Position numbers and translations under genes: made by a program. The notes under the pieces were generated by a model. The model was given only the letters and a program-made list of their open reading frames with translations. It made no database searches and had not been told where the DNA came from. 64,000 bases of DNA from Actinotignum timonense (lineage in GTDB: Bacteria; Actinomycetota; Actinomycetes; Actinomycetales; Actinomycetaceae), in the NCBI RefSeq assembly GCF_030216305.1, contig NZ_JASOKT010000004.1, positions 62,001 through 126,000 on the forward strand, given 5' to 3'. Shown piece by piece: positions 49,075 to 56,607 of the stretch (positions are counted from its first letter, which is position 1; every line of letters begins with the position of its first letter).

Positions 49075-49512
49075 ATGGACACTTTTCCTTCCCAGCCTCG
49101 CCCCCGCCGCCGTGATCGGCACGGACGGGGCATTCGAGGACCGGTGATCCCCTATACCCTGCCGGCCTGGCGCACCCGCGCCGATAAATTCGACGATATT
49201 ATCGCCGCCGAACTCGCCACCTACCGCGCCCATTTCGGTGAGGATATGCGCGATCTTGATTTCGCGGTGATGGATGTTCCGGCCTCGGATCCTTCGCCGT
49301 GGGAGGATGGCGTGCCGCTCGCGCGCCTGCTGCCTTTCGAACGCGGCGGCGCGGTGCGGGCGCGGCTGCTGTTTTACCGGATGCCGATGATGCGCACCGC
49401 GATGGCCAGTCCCTTCCCGCGTATCGTCATCCACGATATCGTCACCGAGCAGCTCGCCGCGGCGATTTCCCGCCACCCCGAAGACATCGATTTTTTGCGG
49501 CGCGGTTTCTAG
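49075..49512 (+). CDS. Metallopeptidase-family (zincin-like) protein, active site degenerate
   Basis: A 145-residue member of the small PF06262-type metallopeptidase family. The order of elements fits: a helical N-terminus (FDDIIAAELATYRAHFGEDM), VPLARLLPFERGGAVRARLL, then FPRIVIHDIVTEQLAAAISR and HPEDIDFL. Where an active zincin has HExxH, this protein has HDIVTEQ, so it may have lost catalysis, as in other actinobacterial members. It is divergent from DUF3499. Confidence 0.75.
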   Translation: MDTFPSQPRPRRRDRHGRGIRGPVIPYTLPAWRTRADKFDDIIAAELATYRAHFGEDMRDLDFAVMDVPASDPSPWEDGVPLARLLPFERGGAVRARLLFYRMPMMRTAMASPFPRIVIHDIVTEQLAAAISRHPEDIDFLRRGF

Positions 49513-49517
49513 TTTTT

Positions 49518-49534
49518 GGTACGACGCCGCAGCT
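49518..49534 (+). repeat. Dispersed short motif, copy 9
   Basis: GGTACGACGCCGCAGCT, starting six bases after the TAG of the metallopeptidase-like gene; the motif is thus also found beyond plus-strand genes. Confidence 0.55.
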
Positions 49535-49626
49535 GCGGCCCGCGTGCCTGCGTTCCTGCGCGCCGCGGCGACGCGGTGGTGCGCTTTTATGTATCGCGCA
49601 CGCCTAGGTGGCTCGCCCCGTGGTTT

Positions 49627-51006
49627 CTAGTTCTGGCGCACCGCAACACGGGCAGAGAGCGCTTCGCGCTGGTCGGCCACCGCGCTCACCCAATCAATTC
49701 CGCTGGCCCCGCCGGCTTCCCCATTCGGGGCTAGGATCAGCGCCGCGGCACTCACCGGGTTTTCCGCCTCGATGCGGTAGCCGCGGGCCGCCTCAGGTAG
49801 CTCAACCGTGGCGTATCCGCGCACCTGGGCATTCACGGGATCGAGGTCCACGCCGTCGGCTCCCACCGGGGTGATGTCAACGTGGCCGCGCCCGGCCAGT
49901 GCCAGGCGGGCCGGGCCGGGCCCGAAGCTTCCCGCGGTGCGAGCGGCCGGGGCAACCGGACTGGCCCACGCCGCATCTCCCCCACCGCTCAGTAACGCGC
50001 CCGCGGCGAGGGGCTGCGCCCCGCGCACCTGCACCGCGTAGGTGCCCGGGTCGATACCGGCCAAAGTGAGGTCCATAACGGAATTCGCGGCGATCTGCAC
50101 ATCTTCCCCACCGGGCAGGGTGCGGGTGGTGCCATCTTCCCCGGTGAGCTGCACCGTGAAGGTGGTGGCCTCCCCGGGGTTGGCGATGCGCAGGGTGGAG
50201 CCCTCCGGGATTCCCGGAATGGTCAGCTCCGTGGCGGCCGGGGCGCCGGTCGCGAAGTCCACCCCGGCGCCGCTGGTTCCGGAAATATGCTGGTTTTGCA
50301 GGGTGGCTCCGAAGGTGCCGGCCTGGGTGCTCAGGTGGAGGGCCAGGCGGGAATCTTCGGCGAGCAAGCCGTCCAGGGTGTGGCGTACGGTGGAGCGCCC
50401 GGGTACCGCCACTCGCACCGTGCCGAGCGGCCCGGCCCCGCCCAGGCCATCCACCCGCACGGTAATAGGCGCGGCTCCCGGATTGGTGAGGAGAAGCTGG
50501 TTGGAGTACCCCACGCTGGTGGCCGAGGCGGTAATCCACAGGTCTCCCGCCCCGCTCACGCAGGTATTCGTGGCCAGACCGCGCCCGTTACCGCCCTGGG
50601 CGCTATAGGCGACCGCGCCGGAAAGAACCTCGCCGGGATCGGCGCTGAGGATGGTGCCGGTGGGGAGCGCCGCGCGCGCTTCCTTATCCGCGGTGCCGAA
50701 AAGCAGCACCTGGGTGGCGATATTTTCCGCGTTTCCCCCGGGGGTGCCCTCCACGGTCATGCCCGCGGAAATGGTTTGTTCGAATCCGCCCCCGCAGAGC
50801 AGCTGGGTGGGGGCTTCTCCCGCGCTCGCCACTTCGGCTTCTACCGCGCGCGGCGCCCCGGTGGGAAGAACGACGCCGGCCGCCGCTACCGCGGCGGCGA
50901 TTCCCGCCGCCGCGAGCGCACTACCGGCCCGCACCGTGAGGTGGCGCCAGCGCGCCCCGCGCCCGTTGGCACGCCCCACTTCGGCTTCATCGCGAACCTG
51001 GTCCAT
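49627..51006 (-). CDS. DUF5719 family protein
   Basis: Actinobacterial envelope protein of unknown function, 459 residues. One membrane segment near the N-terminus (ALAAAGIAAAVAAAGVVLP) anchors a large extracytoplasmic beta-rich region containing SNQLLLTNPGAAPITVRVDG, STLRIANPGEATTFTVQLTG and IDWVSAVADQREALSARVAV. The ATG overlaps the stop of the upstream glycosyltransferase as TAATG, so expression is coupled. The pairing with a giant GT2 protein is conserved, suggesting a joint role in surface polymer assembly. Confidence 0.82.
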   Translation of the reverse strand: MDQVRDEAEVGRANGRGARWRHLTVRAGSALAAAGIAAAVAAAGVVLPTGAPRAVEAEVASAGEAPTQLLCGGGFEQTISAGMTVEGTPGGNAENIATQVLLFGTADKEARAALPTGTILSADPGEVLSGAVAYSAQGGNGRGLATNTCVSGAGDLWITASATSVGYSNQLLLTNPGAAPITVRVDGLGGAGPLGTVRVAVPGRSTVRHTLDGLLAEDSRLALHLSTQAGTFGATLQNQHISGTSGAGVDFATGAPAATELTIPGIPEGSTLRIANPGEATTFTVQLTGEDGTTRTLPGGEDVQIAANSVMDLTLAGIDPGTYAVQVRGAQPLAAGALLSGGGDAAWASPVAPAARTAGSFGPGPARLALAGRGHVDITPVGADGVDLDPVNAQVRGYATVELPEAARGYRIEAENPVSAAALILAPNGEAGGASGIDWVSAVADQREALSARVAVRQN

Positions 51007-54000
51007 TACTCCACCACCTTCCGACGCACCGGAATAGCCACCACGAGCGCCGCGGCCACGGCCAAGATCCGCGCGGAGGCCACCAGGGCGTCCCCGGTGC
51101 GGTTATAGGTAATCGTGAGGCGCCCGGAGCTCCCGGCCGGTATCTCAAAAGCTTGGGCCCACCCGGCGTTATAGACGGGGAGGCGCTCGCCGTCCAGGCG
51201 GGCTTCCCACAGCGGGTCCTGGCGTTCGGCCAGCCGCACAATTCCGCCGCTGCGGCCCGCGCTCGCGGGTAGTTCGGTGTCCACACTGTAGCGCCCGGCG
51301 GGTAGCGCGCTGCCGTCCAGGGTGAGGCGCGCGGCATCCACGGCGCTCGCCTCGCTGCGGGTCAGTCTCCAAGAAAGCTGCTGCTCAGTGGCGCTAATCA
51401 TATCGAAACGCCCGGTGGAACCCAGGGCGCGGGCGAGCTCCCCGGCCCGGGGTGCCTGGGCGGGGATCACCACGTAGGAGATGGCGTGTTCGGCCAGGAT
51501 ATCCGCGGCGCGCGGGTTTCCAGCGTTCATATCGGCGACGGCGCTGGCCACGTCCGCCGCGGCGGCATCCCCGGAGTAGGTTCCTTCCAGGGCCGCGAGC
51601 GCGCCGGCCATGGTGTTATCGGTGAGTTGGCGGCCCGGCCCGCGCCAGATTTCGGCGCGAATACCGTTCTCGGCCGGATAGAGGGCGAGGACTCGCACCC
51701 GGTCCGGGGAGGTGGCTTCGAGGGTGGCAGCGGCCGGCACCGGCCTCCCGGTTTCCTGCTGGAGCTCGGTGGTGCCGGTGAGGGCCCGGCTGAGGTAGAG
51801 GCCCGATCCGGCCAGGGCGCTCAGGATCAGTACGGCGACCGAGCCCAGGCCGAAGAGCTGGTAGAGCCCGAAGGAGCGGCCGCTCATATCGGTACGTAGG
51901 CCATCCCCGGCGCTCACCAGCGCGATCCACAGCCCGCCGAGCGCCACGCTCAAGCCGATACCGCTCCAGGCTGGCGCGCTGAGTGCGGTGGCGCCGTCGT
52001 ACACCTGGGCCACGGATACGCGAGTGGAGGCAAGCGCCCAGGCGAAACCGGCCGCGGCGATCAACCAGCCGGCGCGGATGCGCTGCCAATTGCGCGCCCG
52101 CCCCAGGGCCAGTACCGCGATCACCACGAGGCAGGCCGCGCAGATGAGGGCGATCTCCCCGAGCCACGGAAGGGCCTCAGGTTGGGCGAGGGGGAAGAAG
52201 GAAAGGAGGTCGAGGGTGCCCGGGCGGGCCGCGAACGGCTCCCCCGGGGTGGCAAAGAGCAGCCGCCAGGAAGCTTCGAGCCCGGGAATAACCACCACGG
52301 CCGCGGGAATCACCACCCACAGCCAGCGCAGGCGCCGCCAGCGCAGCGCCCCCACCAGAGCAATGAGAAGAAGCACGGCGAGCATGACCGGGGCGGCGGC
52401 GGCCAGGTAGATGCCGGCGAGCGCCGCGGTGCCCAGGCCCGCGGTGGATTCGATGCGGTCGCGGGTGCGGGGTAGGCGCCACACGGAGAGCACCGAGGCG
52501 GCCAGCACCGGCACAAGTATATGGACAAGCGCCCCGGCCACGTGGCCCGCGCTCAACGCCCCCACCAGGGGCCCGGCCCCGGCCCACACCAGGCCGGCCA
52601 CCGCGCGCACATGCGGGGAGAAAGTGAGGGTGCGGGCCGCCCAGAAAGCCGTCATGCCGGCCAGCACGGGGGCGCTCAGGAGCAGGAGCACCGCGGCGTC
52701 CCCCAGGGTGCCCCCGAAGGGCTGGAGTGCCAGGGCGAGCGGGGAGAGCAGGGTCCATAGCGCGTCGATGCGCCCGGGGCTGCCATCCCCCACCGCGAGC
52801 CAGCCAGGCAGGCTGGCTCGCAACACTTCGGTGCCGGTAAGAGCATCGGGGCGCAACGCCCCGCCGCTCAGGTACCCGCCGCGCAGCAGCGGGAAGGCCG
52901 CCACTCCCGCCACGAGGGCGGTCAGAAGGAGGACGGTGCGCCGGGCACGTGCGGTGGACCGGTGCCAGCGCCGTCGTTCCGCTTCTTCGAGCGGATTCGG
53001 GCGCGCCACCAAACGGATTTTCTCCCGCTCGCTGCGTGTCATTTCGCGCCGTGCCGCGCGCACATCACGCCCGCGCGCTTCGAGGGCCGCGAGTCCGGCA
53101 CGGCTTTTTTCGGTGCGCCGGCGCCGCCGCCGAGCCCGCATCAGCGCAGGAAGGCTCCCGAGCAAGCGCGCGGCCCCGCGTATTTCACCGTCCGCGAGCC
53201 GTGCCTCTTTGCCCAGCAGCCGCACCAGTGCCCGCACCGGGCCGAGCAGCACATACCCGAGGAACAGGAAGGGCGCGAGCAGCGCGGGGGCGGCGAGCAC
53301 CGCGTTGTAGAGTTGCGCGCCGCGGCGGGCCGCGAAAGAATCGCGGCCGTCGTTGCCGAGGGAGACGCGCGCGTGGCGCACGGTGGCGGAAGGTTCAACG
53401 ACGACGCGCCAGCCCGCTCCGCGCAACCGCCGCGAGAGTTCGAGCCCGTCCCCGAAGGGCCCCAGCCAGGTATCGAAACCGCCCACCTCGCGCAGGGCGC
53501 TGGCGCGCACGAGCATGCCGGCACTTCCCACCGCGAGCACGTCGGAGCGCCCGTCCAGCTGCCCACCGTCGCGGTCATCGAGGGCGACTTCCGGGACTCG
53601 CCGCGCGCTGCGAGTGGCGCGGATGCCGACTTCCAGGAGGGCGCCCGGGTCCGCCCAATCCACCTGTTTGCAACCCACCGCGCCAATATTGGCGCCGTTT
53701 TCCAGAGTGCGGGCGAGGTTCGCGAGGGCATCCGGGGCGGGTGCGCTATCGTCGTGCAGGATCCAGTAGGCGTCATAGCTGCCGGTGGTGGATTCTGCGG
53801 CAGTCGATTCAGCCGGGGCGGACTCGCCGGTGCCGCGTGCTTCGCCGCTTGGTGTGTCACGGGCATCCGCGGCAACCGCGTCATTGACAGCTACCCCGAG
53901 TTTTCCGGTGAGCACGCTGATGGCATCGGGTTTTCGGGTGGAGGATTCCAGCGCGGCGAGGGTGTCCTCCAGGTAGGCGGAGCCCGGCCGGGTAATAACG

Positions 54001-54023
54001 AGAGCGCGAATTCTGAACTGCAT
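51006..54023 (-). CDS. Large membrane-bound family 2 glycosyltransferase
   Basis: A 1005-residue protein. The N-terminal GT2 domain has the nucleotide-sugar region ALVITRPGSAYLEDTLAALE, an acidic site in YWILHDDSAPAPDAL, and GGFDTWLGPFGDGLELSRRL. A basic cytoplasmic stretch follows, then a dozen or so transmembrane segments (for example AVLLLLSAPVLAGMTAFWAA) and a C-terminal extracytoplasmic part with VIPAQAPRAGELARALGSTG. The acceptor and sugar are unknown. It lies between whiB and the DUF5719 gene. Confidence 0.87.
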   Translation of the reverse strand: MQFRIRALVITRPGSAYLEDTLAALESSTRKPDAISVLTGKLGVAVNDAVAADARDTPSGEARGTGESAPAESTAAESTTGSYDAYWILHDDSAPAPDALANLARTLENGANIGAVGCKQVDWADPGALLEVGIRATRSARRVPEVALDDRDGGQLDGRSDVLAVGSAGMLVRASALREVGGFDTWLGPFGDGLELSRRLRGAGWRVVVEPSATVRHARVSLGNDGRDSFAARRGAQLYNAVLAAPALLAPFLFLGYVLLGPVRALVRLLGKEARLADGEIRGAARLLGSLPALMRARRRRRRTEKSRAGLAALEARGRDVRAARREMTRSEREKIRLVARPNPLEEAERRRWHRSTARARRTVLLLTALVAGVAAFPLLRGGYLSGGALRPDALTGTEVLRASLPGWLAVGDGSPGRIDALWTLLSPLALALQPFGGTLGDAAVLLLLSAPVLAGMTAFWAARTLTFSPHVRAVAGLVWAGAGPLVGALSAGHVAGALVHILVPVLAASVLSVWRLPRTRDRIESTAGLGTAALAGIYLAAAAPVMLAVLLLIALVGALRWRRLRWLWVVIPAAVVVIPGLEASWRLLFATPGEPFAARPGTLDLLSFFPLAQPEALPWLGEIALICAACLVVIAVLALGRARNWQRIRAGWLIAAAGFAWALASTRVSVAQVYDGATALSAPAWSGIGLSVALGGLWIALVSAGDGLRTDMSGRSFGLYQLFGLGSVAVLILSALAGSGLYLSRALTGTTELQQETGRPVPAAATLEATSPDRVRVLALYPAENGIRAEIWRGPGRQLTDNTMAGALAALEGTYSGDAAAADVASAVADMNAGNPRAADILAEHAISYVVIPAQAPRAGELARALGSTGRFDMISATEQQLSWRLTRSEASAVDAARLTLDGSALPAGRYSVDTELPASAGRSGGIVRLAERQDPLWEARLDGERLPVYNAGWAQAFEIPAGSSGRLTITYNRTGDALVASARILAVAAALVVAIPVRRKVVE

Positions 54024-54059
54024 TGCTGTTGATGCTACGCCAGCGCGGGCGCTGGGCGG

Positions 54060-54410
54060 TTATGCCTCGCCGACGCGGCGGCGTTGCCGGCTCAGGCGCC
54101 GGCGGTCATTATCCGACATACCACCCCAAATACCGTGACGAATATCATGTTGGAGGGCGTATTCTAGGCATTCCTCCCGCACCGGGCATTCGTGGCAGAT
54201 CGACGTGGCAGGGGCGGTTGAGCCACCTTTTTCGGGGAAGAAAATATCGGGATCGGTTTGGGCACACAGCGCGGATTCACGCCAATGCAGCGATGCCGAA
54301 TCCGCTTTATCGTAACCGAGGTCGAAGATATCGAGCATGGCATCCTGGGCGTCCTGCGGTGTCAATCCGCCGCTCCCCGCGACGCGCAAGCCGGGGTTAA
54401 TCCTCCGCAC
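54060..54410 (-). CDS. WhiB-family transcriptional regulator
   Basis: Iron-sulfur regulator of actinobacteria, of WhiB/WhmD (WhiB2) type judging by neighbours. The four cluster ligands are the Cys in RESALCAQTDPD and those in ATSICHECPVREECLEY. The tryptophan turn is GIWGGMSDNDRRRLSRQRRR. The GTG at 54410 is preceded by AGAGGAGG at ideal spacing, so the protein has 116 residues; an internal ATG at 54338 lacks a good site and the TTG at 54428 is unlikely. Confidence 0.93.
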   Translation of the reverse strand: MRRINPGLRVAGSGGLTPQDAQDAMLDIFDLGYDKADSASLHWRESALCAQTDPDIFFPEKGGSTAPATSICHECPVREECLEYALQHDIRHGIWGGMSDNDRRRLSRQRRRVGEA

Positions 54411-54434
54411 ATGTCCTCCTCTAACCAAGGTCTC

Positions 54435-54471
54435 TTTGTAAATTACAAGCGTGTCATACCCAAAAAGTCAA
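54435..54471 (-). promoter_or_regulatory. Candidate whiB promoter with overlapping palindrome
   Basis: TTGACT (54466-54471) and TGTAAT (54442-54447) on the minus strand with 18-nt spacing. The -10 lies inside the palindrome TTGTAA-A-TTACAA (54436-54448), a possible operator. The leader to the GTG would be about 25-30 nt. Confidence 0.5.
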
Positions 54472-54580
54472 GCGAAAGCGGTATATTGCCCACCCGAACT
54501 TTCGTTCGAGTCCGGCGTGTTGCCGCGGCCAGGTGCGCTTTAGGCCACGTGAGCGATTTGCTCACAATCACGAGGAGCGT

Positions 54581-54690
54581 AACCGGCCGGCGGCACTCGA
54601 ACCCGGCCAGCAGTACCAGAAACCGGCCTGAAGGCACTGAAACCGGCCCGGCAGCCCCCGAAAGCGGCCCGGCCGGTGGCGCCCGGCCTG
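54581..54690 (+). repeat. Six CCGGCC-centred repeats with about 20-bp period before rfbA
   Basis: GGCC cores preceded by C or CC and usually A-rich bases occur at 54585, 54605, 54625, 54645, 54666 and 54685, that is spacings 20, 20, 20, 21, 19. Units read AACCGGCC, ACCCGGCC, AACCGGCC, AACCGGCC, AAGCGGCC and GCCCGGCC. The array ends 22 nt before rfbA. The spacing corresponds to two helical turns and is not a multiple of three. Confidence 0.65.
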
Positions 54691-54711
54691 CAAATAAGCA
54701 AAAATGACCCT

Positions 54712-55602
54712 ATGCGTGGAATCATTCTGGCCGGAGGCTCCGGCACTCGACTTCATCCCGTTACGCTGGGCACCTCCAAGCAGCTGGTACCCGTGTATGA
54801 CAAACCGATGATCTACTATCCCCTGAGCACGCTCATGCTCGCCGGGATTCGCGATGTCATGGTTATTACAACGCCCGAAGATGCCCCGGCGTTCCACCGG
54901 CTCCTCGGGGACGGCAGCCAATTCGGCATCAGTATTTCCTTCGCGGTGCAGGAAGTTCCTAACGGCCTGGCCACAGCTTTCACCATCGCCGCCGATTTCA
55001 TCGGTAACGAACCGGCCGGCCTGGTGCTGGGCGATAACATTTTCTACGGCCCCACGATGGGACGCCGCTTGGAACGCAATACCAATCCGGATGGTGGCGC
55101 TATCTTTGCGTACCATGTTTCGGATGCGCGAGCCTACGGCGTCGTCGAATTTGACGAGAATTTCAAGGCGATCTCCATTGAAGAAAAGCCCGCCCACCCG
55201 AAGTCCAATTTCGCGGTACCGGGCCTGTACTTCTACGACAATGATGTTATCGAAATCGCCCGGAACCTCGAACCCTCCGCGCGCGGGGAATACGAAATCA
55301 CGGACGTCAATCGCAAGTACCTAGAGGCAGGCAAGCTCAAAGTTGAGGTGCTCGACCGCGGTACCGCGTGGCTGGATACCGGCACTTTCGATTCCCTCGC
55401 GGATGCCACCAGCTTCGTGCGCACCATCCAGGCCCGCCAGGGTCTCTCGGTGGGCTGCCCGGAGGAAGTGGCGTGGCGGCGCGGATTCCTCAGCGATGAG
55501 GAGCTGCGGGTACGCGGAGAGAAGCTGCGTAAATCCGGGTACGGGGACTACCTGCTCGGGCTACTGGAAGCCCAGCACGATATTCCTTCCGCGAGCTACT
55601 AG
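54712..55602 (+). CDS. rfbA: Glucose-1-phosphate thymidylyltransferase
   Basis: First enzyme of dTDP-L-rhamnose synthesis: dTTP + Glc-1-P to dTDP-glucose. The ATG at 54712 gives [18 protein letters not shown] with the nucleotide-binding signature; an upstream in-frame ATG would add 12 unconserved residues. [47 protein letters not shown] and [13 protein letters not shown] are further family signatures. Length is 296 residues. No strong ribosome binding site is seen. It is transcribed away from whiB. Confidence 0.95.
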   Translation: MRGIILAGGSGTRLHPVTLGTSKQLVPVYDKPMIYYPLSTLMLAGIRDVMVITTPEDAPAFHRLLGDGSQFGISISFAVQEVPNGLATAFTIAADFIGNEPAGLVLGDNIFYGPTMGRRLERNTNPDGGAIFAYHVSDARAYGVVEFDENFKAISIEEKPAHPKSNFAVPGLYFYDNDVIEIARNLEPSARGEYEITDVNRKYLEAGKLKVEVLDRGTAWLDTGTFDSLADATSFVRTIQARQGLSVGCPEEVAWRRGFLSDEELRVRGEKLRKSGYGDYLLGLLEAQHDIPSASY

Positions 55603-55656
55603 AGCGGGCGCTCGCGCGAACGCGGCGGGCGAGTAACTCGGACCCATTCACACAAT

Positions 55657-55687
55657 CGGGGCGGCTGACATGGTGTCGGCCGCCCCG
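55657..55687. terminator. Bidirectional terminator between rfbA and rfbD
   Basis: A 14-bp stem CGGGGCGGCTGACA / TGTCGGCCGCCCCG (one G-U) with loop TGG, 54 nt past the rfbA stop and 24 nt from the convergent rfbD stop. U-tracts are weak on both sides. Confidence 0.75.
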
Positions 55688-55711
55688 TTCGTATGCCGCG
55701 CTAGTCCACTG

Positions 55712-56569
55712 CTAGCCCAAGTACTCCGCGAGCACGCTCGGGGCCGCGGTCTCCCAGCGTTCCTTCCAATCCCCGATGGGCTCGATACCGGCCCGGCGCA
55801 GGGCGCCGTGGGATAGCACCGAGAAATGCGGGCGCGGAGCGGGCCGGTTGAAGGCAGCCGCCGTCGTCTCCCCCACCATCGCGGGGTCTTTACCGAGCGT
55901 CGAGACGATCTCGCGGGTGAAATTCCACCAGTTCGTCTTCCCCGAGGACGTGCCGTGGTAGGTCCCGGAGGGAATATTCGCCTCGACCATGCGGTAGATA
56001 AGATCGGCAAGATCCACGGTCCAGGTGGGCTGCCCCACCTCATCGGTCACCACGGACAGCGCATCGCGTTCGGAGGCCAGGCGCGCCATGGTTTTCGGGA
56101 AGCAATTGCCCTGGGCGCCGTACAGCCACGCGGTCCGCACGATGTAGTAGTCCTCCGTTTCGGCGCGTACCGCCCACTCCCCGGCCGCTTTGGTGCGCCC
56201 GTAGGCGCCCTTGGGGTTCATAACGTCATTTTCTTCGTAGGGGTCCACGGCGTCGCCGGAAAATACGTAATCTGTGGAGACCTGTACCAGTTTCGCGCCG
56301 ATCTGCGCGGTGCGCCGCGCCAGGATTTGCGGGCCGGTTGCGTTAATGGTGAAGGCTGCCGCCTCCTCACTTTCGGCTTTATCTACGGCCGTATGCGCAG
56401 CAACATTAACGACGACGTCGACCTTATCGACCAGGTGCGCCACCGCGGCCGGATCGGTAATATCCAGCTCGCTCTTATCCACAGCGAGCACGTTCTGCCC
56501 CCGCTGTGCCAGCAGAGCAACGAGATCCTGGCCGAGCATTCCCCGGCTTCCGGTAACCATCCAGCGCAT
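55712..56569 (-). CDS. rfbD: dTDP-4-dehydrorhamnose reductase
   Basis: Last enzyme of dTDP-L-rhamnose synthesis, reducing dTDP-4-keto-rhamnose with NAD(P)H. It is an SDR-type fold with MRWMVTGSRGMLGQDLVALL, VVNVAAHTAVDKAESE, VQVSTDYVFSGD and catalytic YGRTK (Tyr, Lys) then GEWAVRA. Length is 285 residues. It is convergent with rfbA and leads an apparent unit in reverse to the neighbouring membrane protein, from which it is separated by 38 nt. Confidence 0.95.
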   Translation of the reverse strand: MRWMVTGSRGMLGQDLVALLAQRGQNVLAVDKSELDITDPAAVAHLVDKVDVVVNVAAHTAVDKAESEEAAAFTINATGPQILARRTAQIGAKLVQVSTDYVFSGDAVDPYEENDVMNPKGAYGRTKAAGEWAVRAETEDYYIVRTAWLYGAQGNCFPKTMARLASERDALSVVTDEVGQPTWTVDLADLIYRMVEANIPSGTYHGTSSGKTNWWNFTREIVSTLGKDPAMVGETTAAAFNRPAPRPHFSVLSHGALRRAGIEPIGDWKERWETAAPSVLAEYLG

Positions 56570-56607
56570 GGGTGTCCTTTCCTTGGTCTATACCCGCGTT
56601 ATTGTAC

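Noticed and set aside
49513..49626. The short motif after 49512 as an intrinsic terminator
   Set aside because: It has no stable inverted repeat and no U-tract, so it does not meet terminator criteria on either strand.
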